Shown here one piece after another: positions 7,575 to 13,592 of a DNA stretch of 20,518 nucleotides (the stretch's first letter is position 1; each line of letters begins with the position of its first letter). The stretch covers positions 1 through 20,518 of the forward strand of contig CAYIBK010000018.1 in the NCBI GenBank assembly GCA_964361645.1. Direction: 5' to 3'. The DNA comes from 2-01-FULL-39-33 sp964361645 (GTDB lineage: Bacteria > Patescibacteriota > Patescibacteriia > 2-01-FULL-39-33). The notes under the pieces were generated by a model. It was not told the DNA's origin. It was given only the letters and a program-made list of their open reading frames with translations, and searched no databases. The translations under genes and the position numbers were made by a program.

Positions 7575-8723
7575 TTGATTTATTCATTATTAACTAAACT
7601 TATGTCTAAAAGTGATAAAATGGCTATAGAAAAATTACTGGCTGAAATTGGTATTGAGGTAAATGGCAATAAACCATGGGATATTAAAGTTCACAACGAT
7701 CAGCTTTACAAACAGGTTTTGGCTGGCGGATCATTGGCCTTGGGAGAATCTTATATGGCTGGTTGGTGGGATGTTGAGAGGTTGGACGAATTTTTTACCC
7801 GAGTCTTACAGTCTAATTTATCTGATCAGATTAAGAATAACTGGCAGGTTATTTTTCAGGTATTATTAACTCGTCTTTTTAATTTACAAAAACCATCAAG
7901 GGCTTTCACTATTGGCGAGCATCATTATGATGAGGATGAGAATGTTTATATGGCCATGTTGGGAGAGACCATGACTTACACTTGCGGCTATTGGCCAGAG
8001 GGTGTTAATAATTTAGATGAAGCGCAGACAGCCAAATTGGATTTGGTTTGCAAAAAAATCGGCCTTAAATCAGGCGATCGTGTTTTGGATATTGGTTGTG
8101 GTTGCGGCAGTTTTGCTAAATTAGCGGCTGAAAGTTATGGCGCTCAAGTCGTGGGACTGACTGTTTCCAAAAATCAGGTTCAATATGCTAAAGATAATTA
8201 TAAAGATTTGTCTATAGATATAAGATTTCAGGATTATCGTGACATCAACGAAAAATTTGATCATGTGGTTTCGCTGGGTATGTTTGAACACGTGGGAGTC
8301 AAGAATTATCGCACCTATATGAAAGTAGTCAGAAGATGCTTAAAGGATGATGGTTTATTTTTGCTTCATACCATCGGAGGCAATCGCTCGGCTCATTCAT
8401 CAGACCCTTGGATTAGCAAATATATTTTTCCCAACTCTATGTTGCCCTCTATAGCTCAAATCGGCCGATCCATAGAAAATATATTTACCATGGAGGATTG
8501 GCATAATTTCAGCGTCGATTACGATAAAACCCTAATGGCTTGGTATAATAATTTTATAAGTAAATGGGTTAAAACCGGAGAAAAGAAGGATGAAAGATTT
8601 GTCAGGATGTGGAGTTATTATCTACTAGCTTGCGCTGGTTCGTTTCGAGCCAGAAAAAATCAGCTCTGGCAGGTGGTTTTGTCTCCCCATGGAGTGCCAG
8701 GTGGTTATAAATCAATTAGATAG
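7575..8723 (+). CDS. cfa: Cyclopropane-fatty-acyl-phospholipid synthase
   Basis: This SAM-dependent enzyme adds a methylene bridge across the double bond of unsaturated acyl chains in membrane phospholipids. The 382-residue product aligns with E. coli Cfa along its length: SLALGESYMAGWWDVERLDEFF (about 53-74), FTIGEHHYDEDENVY, MTYTCGYW (C137), the SAM loop VLDIGCGCG (170-178), LGMFEHVG with the bicarbonate-binding Glu, LLHTIGG, DPWISKYIFPN, MEDWHNFSVDYDKTLMAWY and ACAGSFRARKNQLWQVV. E. coli has GCGWG where this has GCGCG. AAGGGG at 7564-7569 lies five bases before the TTG at 7575, which favours that start; ATG at 7602 is the alternative. Such an intact cfa is notable if the host is a small-genome CPR bacterium. 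Confidence 0.97.
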   Translation: MIYSLLTKLMSKSDKMAIEKLLAEIGIEVNGNKPWDIKVHNDQLYKQVLAGGSLALGESYMAGWWDVERLDEFFTRVLQSNLSDQIKNNWQVIFQVLLTRLFNLQKPSRAFTIGEHHYDEDENVYMAMLGETMTYTCGYWPEGVNNLDEAQTAKLDLVCKKIGLKSGDRVLDIGCGCGSFAKLAAESYGAQVVGLTVSKNQVQYAKDNYKDLSIDIRFQDYRDINEKFDHVVSLGMFEHVGVKNYRTYMKVVRRCLKDDGLFLLHTIGGNRSAHSSDPWISKYIFPNSMLPSIAQIGRSIENIFTMEDWHNFSVDYDKTLMAWYNNFISKWVKTGEKKDERFVRMWSYYLLACAGSFRARKNQLWQVVLSPHGVPGGYKSIR

Positions 8724-8777
8724 CAAAAAATAATTCTCTTTATTTTGGTAACCTTGTAATTTTTATTTTACCCACGA

Positions 8778-8812
8778 AATACTATGGGCGTTAGCCCATA
8801 GATGAAGTATTT
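8778..8812. repeat. Hairpin after cfa, possible terminator
   Basis: CTATGGGC (8782-8789) and GCCCATAG (8794-8801) form a perfect 8-bp stem with a GTTA tetraloop. Flanking AAATAC and GTATTT can extend the stem across a bulge. The T run after it is broken by C, so it is either the cfa terminator or a small palindromic repeat. Confidence 0.5.
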
Positions 8813-8899
8813 TCCTCTGTCTTTCTTTTACTTGTCATCCTGGCCTACCTACCGGCTACATTCGCGTGATAGGTTCAGCAATCTCATAGTTTACACACT

Positions 8900-8966
8900 G
8901 TCATTGCGAGGCACGAAGCAATCTTATGGCTATATTAAATGGGATTGCTTCGTGCCTCGCAATGAC
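8900..8966. repeat. Perfect 24-bp inverted repeat, interspersed palindrome copy A
   Basis: The arm 8900-8923 (GTCATTGCGAGG ... AAGCAATC) is the exact reverse complement of 8943-8966, around a 19-base AT-rich loop. The motif CATTGCGAGG...GAAGCAATC recurs imperfectly at 12004-12092. This type of palindrome is a known dispersed repeat in many bacterial genomes. Its position between genes and lack of coding suggest a REP/MITE-like element. Confidence 0.85.
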
Positions 8967-9005
8967 TCGTGACAATATCTTACATGTTATATACGAGCCC
9001 CCCCC

Positions 9006-9034
9006 TTGACAAAATAGTGTATATATGATATATT
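9006..9034 (+). promoter_or_regulatory. Consensus sigma70-type promoter of the ORFan
   Basis: TTGACA (9006-9011), a 17-base spacer and TATATT (9029-9034) make one of the best promoter matches in the window. Transcription should begin near 9041, leaving a leader of about 240 bases before the ATG at 9284. Confidence 0.7.
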
Positions 9035-9118
9035 TACAAAAAATATAAAACCGATTGATTCATAAGTTTGGCAAGAGGCTTGATTAATGGATTGATCAAA
9101 TAATAGTATATTTACGAA

Positions 9119-9183
9119 TTTGCCATAGCAGAAAGGATTTTAATCAGACTGCTAGTTAGAAGAATCTTATCTGCTGTGGCAAA
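9119..9183 (+). promoter_or_regulatory. Structured 5' leader stem-loop
   Basis: TTTGCCATAGCAGA (9119-9132) pairs with TCTGCTGTGGCAAA (9170-9183) over 14 bp with one G-U wobble, closing a 37-base loop. It lies in the long leader of the ORFan and could be a cis-regulatory RNA or part of a small RNA. I recognise no known riboswitch class. A short frame, 9202-9306 (34 codons, MTACQMDPNINPEQ...), follows and overlaps the ORFan start out of frame; it may be chance. Confidence 0.4.
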
Positions 9184-9283
9184 GCCAATGTGGCCAAGCC
9201 AATGACAGCGTGTCAAATGGATCCAAATATCAATCCGGAGCAGGATAATATCCAGCAATGGGGAGATAGAAAGGACGAAAGAA

Positions 9284-9976
9284 ATGTCAGCCAAGAAAAG
9301 TCTTAATTGGAAAGAAGTCGGGCAGTTTGTGGCGGCGCTCGTCAAATTGTTCTCGGTGATTACCGAGACTTTGAAAAAAGCCAAGGTTGGCGCTGAGGTG
9401 ATCGATTGGGCCACTGGTCCAGGTAAGAGCTTCTTTGTTCAGAAGCTCAAGGAAATCGGCGCTGAATTTTTGCGTCAAATAACGCCGATTCTCAAGGCAG
9501 TAATCGACACCGATATTGATCCGCGTCTGCCGTTTGGTGGCGCGTTGATTGAAAAGCATGTTCGTCAAGGCAAAATTTCAATTGAAAAGAGAGTCGATGG
9601 CTTGTATATCGACGGCCAAAAGGTTATTCTGTATCGCTCAACGCGTCAGATCAATGGCCGGTCTGTTGTCGGCTACGAACTACGCAAGGAAGTTGATGGT
9701 CAGCTCATACTATCCGCCAGTATTCTGGATTTCCTGCTGGCGAATAAAGAGTACATCCCAGAGGAGTGGAAAGAAAGGGATGAAAATGGCAATGTTGTCT
9801 ACATCTTTTTCTGGGCCACAATTTTCCGCCGCTCCGATGTCGGCCTTTGTGTCCGTTATCTGTTTTGGAACGGTGGCAGGTGGGACGAGGACTACGACTG
9901 GCTCGATCGCCACTGGAACTCCTACGTCCCGGCCGCGGTGCTCGCAAGTATCAGTACTCAGGTCTTGGTTTCTTAG
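9284..9976 (+). CDS. Hypothetical protein, compositionally distinct ORFan
   Basis: I cannot assign a function to this 230-residue protein. The N-terminal half is helical and amphipathic (about 8-75: VGQFVAALVKLFSVITETLKKAK, then FVQKLKEIGAEFLRQITPILKAVI). A middle block, PRLPFGGALIEKHVRQGKISIEKRVDGLYIDGQKVILY (about 77-114), looks like beta strands, and the C-terminus is rich in Trp, Asp and Arg (WNGGRWDEDYDWLDRHWNSYVPAA). There is no clear signal peptide or catalytic motif. Codon use is much GC-richer than its neighbours, and it alone here has a good Shine-Dalgarno (AAGGA at 9271-9275, eight bases before ATG), a consensus promoter and a tight terminator. That suggests a self-contained, possibly transferred or highly expressed cassette. 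Confidence 0.7.
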   Translation: MSAKKSLNWKEVGQFVAALVKLFSVITETLKKAKVGAEVIDWATGPGKSFFVQKLKEIGAEFLRQITPILKAVIDTDIDPRLPFGGALIEKHVRQGKISIEKRVDGLYIDGQKVILYRSTRQINGRSVVGYELRKEVDGQLILSASILDFLLANKEYIPEEWKERDENGNVVYIFFWATIFRRSDVGLCVRYLFWNGGRWDEDYDWLDRHWNSYVPAAVLASISTQVLVS

Positions 9977-10029
9977 ATCTGTCTGATCATTGGGAACCTT
10001 GATCTTAATCTCGTTTTTTTGAATACATT

Positions 10030-10059
10030 CCCGAACCAGCAATGGTTCGGGATTATTTT
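10030..10059 (+). terminator. Rho-independent terminator of the ORFan
   Basis: CCCGAACC (10030-10037) and GGTTCGGG (10044-10051) form a perfect 8-bp stem with a six-base loop, followed by ATTATTTTTTAT. It cleanly separates the ORFan from the hydrogenase genes. Confidence 0.9.
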
Positions 10060-10100
10060 TTATGCTAAAATAAAAAACCGTCATATAATCAGACTGTTTT

Positions 10101-10130
10101 TTGTTGATTTGTTGTGGTTTATGTTATAAT
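10101..10130 (+). promoter_or_regulatory. Promoter of the hydrogenase beta/gamma genes
   Basis: TTGTTG (10101-10106), an 18-base spacer and a perfect TATAAT (10125-10130). The ATG at 10138 is only seven bases beyond the -10 box, so this message is probably leaderless. Confidence 0.6.
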
Positions 10131-10137
10131 TCATTTT

Positions 10138-11169
10138 ATGAATATGAGCATGTCTGCTAAAGGCAGATCCGTCTCGAGCGGAAAAAATAAACCAATAAAT
10201 AAATTTCTTCATGATTTATCAGGTGATTATTTTTTATTTGCGCCTCAAAAATTGGGTGATGATTTAAAGCCTGGTTATGAATATGGTATTAGGGAAGTTA
10301 AGAAAATAGATAACATAGATTGGTCTGGGAGAATGCCCTATGGTAATTGGAAAGAAGTTTTATTGCCTCACCATGAGCGTCTTTTTGATATTAAAAAAGG
10401 CAAATTAGTTAAAGTTAATTCCAAATATCCATCAATTGCCTGCGTGGGCATGAATATTTTAGATTTAAAAGCTTTAACTCTTTTTGAGCAGGTTTTTGCC
10501 AGTGATGTTTATTATCAGGAACGCCGGAGAAATTTATTAATTATTGGCTATAGCACCGGCTTGCCCGATGATTATAAAAAGAATAAAGTCTTTTCTCATA
10601 ATTATCGCGAAGATGTTTTAGAGCATGTTATTTTTGATATTTTTATAACCAGCCAAAAAAATGGCCGGATGATTTTTTATTCCGGTTCGGAAAAGGGCCA
10701 GAATATTTTAGAGAAATACGGTCTTAAAAATTATCAGCATATAGAATTTGCTGGTCCAATTTCCGAAAAAGGCCCTGATAAAAGAATGATATCGATTGCC
10801 CAAAAAATGGAAAATTCTTTTAATCATAAAGTTTGGGATGATTTAAATAAAAGGTGCATTGCCTGCAGTAAGTGCACCATAGCTTGTCCGACTTGTTTTT
10901 GTTTTGATTTTGAAGATAGAAATGATGTTGACGACAAATCACGCAGTCGCAAGTGGAGCTCGTGTTTTAATAGCGATTTTGCTTTAGTGGCTGGTGGCCA
11001 CAACGATTTGGATACGGTTAAGAAAAAAATATTTTTTTGGTATTTCCATAAATTTGTCAGGATCCCACACGAATATTCTTTGCCCGGTTGCGTGGGTTGT
11101 AATCGTTGCACCCTGGCCTGCCCCGTGGGTATTGATATTAATAAAACCATCCAATCTCTGATGAAGTAA
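10138..11169 (+). CDS. hyhB: Group 3b [NiFe]-hydrogenase beta subunit (electron transfer)
   Basis: This is the Fe-S beta subunit (HydB/HyhB) of cytosolic sulfhydrogenase-type [NiFe]-hydrogenase; it carries electrons between the gamma flavoprotein and the small subunit. From the ATG at 10138 it has 343 residues. Two [4Fe-4S] motifs are intact: CIACSKCTIACPTCFCFD (C240, C243, C246, C250) and CVGCNRCTLACP (C318, C321, C324, C328). Between them RSRKWSSCFNSDFALVAGGHN matches the family. As I recall the Pyrococcus furiosus subunit, it has further Cys in GVHACD and CxxxxxCxC blocks; here these read GMNILD and STGLPDDYKKN, so an N-terminal cluster seems lost. The GTG at 10114 overlaps the promoter and is unlikely as start. 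A palindromic element encodes residues 6-15. hyhG follows after three bases. Confidence 0.92.
   Translation: MNMSMSAKGRSVSSGKNKPINKFLHDLSGDYFLFAPQKLGDDLKPGYEYGIREVKKIDNIDWSGRMPYGNWKEVLLPHHERLFDIKKGKLVKVNSKYPSIACVGMNILDLKALTLFEQVFASDVYYQERRRNLLIIGYSTGLPDDYKKNKVFSHNYREDVLEHVIFDIFITSQKNGRMIFYSGSEKGQNILEKYGLKNYQHIEFAGPISEKGPDKRMISIAQKMENSFNHKVWDDLNKRCIACSKCTIACPTCFCFDFEDRNDVDDKSRSRKWSSCFNSDFALVAGGHNDLDTVKKKIFFWYFHKFVRIPHEYSLPGCVGCNRCTLACPVGIDINKTIQSLMK
10153..10182 (+). repeat. 30-nt double-hairpin element, copy 2
   Basis: TCTGCT-AAA-GGCAGA (10153-10167) and TCCGTC-TCG-AGCGGA (10168-10182) form two adjacent imperfect palindromes. Read on the other strand the order of halves equals copy 1 at 3230-3259. 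Like copy 1 it follows an ATG directly (10150-10152), is in frame and is followed by A-rich sequence. Confidence 0.8.
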
Positions 11170-11172
11170 TAT

Positions 11173-11994
11173 ATGTTTAATATCTATCAGCCCCAAAAAG
11201 CCAAAATTATCAGTGTGGGTCAAGAATCAATTGATACCAAGCTTTTCCGTTTAAGTTTTGTGGATAAAAAAATTAAAAAAGAATTTAATTTTTTGCCTGG
11301 CCAGTTTGTGCAGGTTGGTTTGCCCGGATACGGGGAATGTCCTATTAGTTTAGCTTCGTCAGCTTATTATGCTAGTAAGTATTTTGAATTAGCCATTAGA
11401 CAGGTTGGCAAATTAACTGATAAATTAGCAGAACTTAAAAAAGGCGATTTGGTGGATATCCGCGGTCCTCATGGTAATGGTTTTGATGCTGATTTATTTA
11501 AAGATAAACCCCTCTTGTTGATAGGTGGCGGTTGCGGCTTTGTGCCGCTTCGCCCCTTGATAATGGATTATTTAGCCCAGAGGTTGACTAATACGGTTTT
11601 ACAAATATTTTATGGCTGTAAGAACGAAGAAACCCTTCTTTTTAAGAAGGAACATGCCAGTTGGAATAGGCAGGCAGAACTTAGTATTATTTTAGAAAAA
11701 CCGTCCGCTAAATGGGCTGGTCACAAAGGTTTGATTACTGATCTTTTTAAAAAGAGGGTGATTACTGCTAATTCCATCGCTGTCTTAGTTGGTCCGCCAA
11801 TAATGTATCGCTATGTTATTGCCGAGCTAAAGAAAAAAAATGTGGCTGATGAAAATATTTATTTGTCACTAGAAAAAAAGATGTATTGCGGTCTGGGCAT
11901 TTGCCAGCATTGCGCTATTGGGCCATACTATGTTTGTAAAGACGGGCCGGTTTTTAGATGGGCTGATATTAAGAATATCGTTGGAGTAATTTGA
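11173..11994 (+). CDS. hyhG: Group 3b [NiFe]-hydrogenase gamma subunit (FAD/NAD(P)H)
   Basis: The diaphorase-type gamma subunit of sulfhydrogenase-type hydrogenases, which exchanges electrons between NAD(P)H and the Fe-S chain. It is unrelated to the radical-SAM maturase HydG downstream. The 273-residue protein has an N-terminal FAD-binding barrel (about 1-105) with FLPGQFVQVGLPGYGECPISLASS (40-63), a nucleotide-binding domain with LLLIGGGCGFVPLRPLI (114-130), and YGC and VGPPIMYR blocks. At the C-terminus a [2Fe-2S] motif of the dihydroorotate-dehydrogenase-B electron-transfer type is intact: C239, C244, C247 and C255 in YCGLGICQHCAIGPYYVC. Length and order match the family. NADP or NAD preference cannot be decided by eye. 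Confidence 0.93.
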   Translation: MFNIYQPQKAKIISVGQESIDTKLFRLSFVDKKIKKEFNFLPGQFVQVGLPGYGECPISLASSAYYASKYFELAIRQVGKLTDKLAELKKGDLVDIRGPHGNGFDADLFKDKPLLLIGGGCGFVPLRPLIMDYLAQRLTNTVLQIFYGCKNEETLLFKKEHASWNRQAELSIILEKPSAKWAGHKGLITDLFKKRVITANSIAVLVGPPIMYRYVIAELKKKNVADENIYLSLEKKMYCGLGICQHCAIGPYYVCKDGPVFRWADIKNIVGVI

Positions 11995-12003
11995 TGTCAG
12001 TGA

Positions 12004-12092
12004 TCATTGCGACCCCACACTTAATGCGGGAGAAGCAATCCCATGATTAGTTAATATGAGATTGCTTCGTCCGCTTCGCTTCCTCGCAATGA
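12004..12092. repeat. Interspersed palindrome, copy B
   Basis: TCATTGCGA (12004-12012) pairs with TCGCAATGA (12084-12092), and GAAGCAATC (12032-12040) pairs with GATTGCTTC (12060-12068). The middle of the stem is imperfect. It shares end sequences with the perfect copy at 8900-8966; the two flank the ORFan and hyhBG. Confidence 0.8.
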
Positions 12093-12146
12093 CGGTTCAT
12101 AAACTTTAAGATTATTTATAAGTTAATTAATTAAAATAAAAACATT

Positions 12147-12287
12147 ATGTTGGGAGCAGGATTGGTGATTATAGGTATAATATTTTTGCTGAAAAATCTG
12201 GGCATTATGCCGGATATCGCTTGGGATGTTATTTGGCCAGTGATTTTAGTGGTGATTGGCTTAACCATGATTTTTAAGAAGAAATAG
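12147..12287 (+). CDS. Tiny membrane protein, LiaI/LiaF-like (DUF5668-type) segment
   Basis: A 46-residue protein that starts MLGAGLVIIGIIFLLKNLGI and ends with a second hydrophobic stretch and a KKK tail. The pattern GxxLIxxGxxFLLxNLGI then WDVIWPVILVVIGLxMI is that of the two-helix region of LiaI/LiaF-type proteins (DUF5668), found alone in many small bacterial proteins and linked in other bacteria to envelope stress. It lies between the gamma subunit and the hypC-hydE fusion, but nothing ties it to hydrogenase function; it may simply lie in the same transcript. No Shine-Dalgarno is seen. Confidence 0.65.
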   Translation: MLGAGLVIIGIIFLLKNLGIMPDIAWDVIWPVILVVIGLTMIFKKK

Positions 12288-12295
12288 AATTATAG

Positions 12296-12301
12296 TATAA
12301 T
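12296..12301 (+). promoter_or_regulatory. -10 box before hypC-hydE
   Basis: A perfect TATAAT lies 37 bases before the ATG at 12339; a TTTAAG 17 bases further up is a weak -35. The maturase pair may thus be transcribed separately from hyhBG. Confidence 0.4.
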
Positions 12302-12338
12302 TTTTATTTTTTTAATTTCTTAGTCTTTCAATTTTTAT

Positions 12339-13592
12339 ATGTGTTTAACTATTCCCTTAAAAATAAAATCTATTCGCGGCGGAATAGCTAATCTTTCTGA
12401 TGGCCAGAAAGTTGATGTTTCATTAGTAAAAAATATATTAGTGGGCGATTGGGTACTTCACACCAATGGTTATTTAATTAAGAAAATAGATTCTCAAGAA
12501 GCAGATGAAATTAATAAATTACTTAGCTCATATCCTAACGCTGATGCTTCTAAAATCGATCCTTATTTTAAGGATATATTAAAATCGGCTAGCACAAACG
12601 GTTTAACTAAAGATGAAATAAAATATTTACTAAATCTGCAAGATCAATCAGACCTTGAGGCACTTTATTCCCAAGCCAATATTATTAGAAAGACAAGTAT
12701 AAAAGATCATATTTGTATTCATGGCATAGTTGAGTTTTCTAATTATTGTTGTAATAATTGTCATTATTGCGGTTTGCGTCGTGATAATCTGGCAAATAAT
12801 CTTTTTCGTATGGAGATTGATGAGATTATTAATACTTGTGATCAGATTGTAAATGGGCGAGGATATAAAATTATCGTACTTCAGTCGGGTGATGATTTTT
12901 GGTATGATGATAATAAATTATCGTCTATAATTAAAGGAATCAAGCAAAAATGCCGGGTATTTTTATATTTAAGTATCGGAGACAGGAGTTTAAAAACCTA
13001 TCGACAGCTCAAACAGGCTGGAGCTAATGGTGTTTTATATCGATTTGAAACATCTAATTCAGATCTTTATGCCAAATTGCACCCCAATAAAACATTACAA
13101 GACAGATTAAACAATTTAAAGGCAATGAAAGAAATGGGCTTTACTATTTCTACAGGATCAATTATCGGATTACCGGGGCAGACAATTGATGATCTGGCCA
13201 ATGATATATTATTAATGAAAGAACTAGGCACCTTCATGCCGTCAATTGGGCCCCTTATTCCATCTAAAAATACGCCATTAGCTAGGGCAAAAATTATTGA
13301 TTTTAATTTACTTTTAAAAATTATTGCTGTGATCAGATTGGTGATGCCCACTGCTCGTATTCCGGTAACAACTGCTATGGAAACAATTGGCGGAAATAAT
13401 TCAAGATATCAATCTTTTATGGCTGGATCTAATTCGGTAATGTTTAATCTAACGCCGGAAAAATATCGTGAGAGTTATAATATTTATGATAATAAATTTT
13501 ATGATAAAGAAAAAAAATATGAACAATGGGCTCTATTTAAAGGTGATTTAAGCTATCAAATGTTGGAGGAAGAATTAAAAATAAAAATTTAA
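12339..13592 (+). CDS. hydE: HypC-HydE fusion: [NiFe] scaffold domain joined to [FeFe] radical-SAM maturase
   Basis: A 417-residue two-domain protein. Residues 1 to about 52 are HypC-like: MCLTIPLKI with the essential Cys2, then VGDWVLHTNGYLIKKID with the conserved His (H41). HypC carries the Fe(CN)2CO unit to [NiFe]-hydrogenase. From about 70 onward it is HydE, a radical-SAM enzyme that processes the HydG product during [FeFe] H-cluster assembly. The SAM-cluster motif is C137-x3-C141-x2-C144, and HydE blocks follow: IVLQSGDD, YRFETSNSDLYAKLHP, GLPGQTIDDL, GPLIPSKNTPLA and IPVTTAMETI. The optional second cluster near the HydE C-terminus is absent, as in many HydE. hydG starts right after the stop (TAAATG). 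The two domains belong to maturation systems normally kept apart. Confidence 0.92.
   Translation: MCLTIPLKIKSIRGGIANLSDGQKVDVSLVKNILVGDWVLHTNGYLIKKIDSQEADEINKLLSSYPNADASKIDPYFKDILKSASTNGLTKDEIKYLLNLQDQSDLEALYSQANIIRKTSIKDHICIHGIVEFSNYCCNNCHYCGLRRDNLANNLFRMEIDEIINTCDQIVNGRGYKIIVLQSGDDFWYDDNKLSSIIKGIKQKCRVFLYLSIGDRSLKTYRQLKQAGANGVLYRFETSNSDLYAKLHPNKTLQDRLNNLKAMKEMGFTISTGSIIGLPGQTIDDLANDILLMKELGTFMPSIGPLIPSKNTPLARAKIIDFNLLLKIIAVIRLVMPTARIPVTTAMETIGGNNSRYQSFMAGSNSVMFNLTPEKYRESYNIYDNKFYDKEKKYEQWALFKGDLSYQMLEEELKIKI

Larger units (their letters stand above)
8724..9005. other. Intergenic stretch with several palindromes
   Basis: No convincing gene is present. It holds a hairpin at 8782-8801, a GC-richer patch at 8838-8884 that looks like a degenerate interspersed repeat (GTCATCCTGG ... 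CAGCAATCTC), and a long perfect inverted repeat at 8900-8966. It ends in a run of eight C just before the promoter at 9006. Confidence 0.6.

Noticed and set aside
9705..10084. Minus-strand frames opposite the ORFan (9705-9947 and 9710-10084)
   Set aside because: They arise from the GC-rich composition of the coding strand, and the longer one runs through the terminator hairpin.
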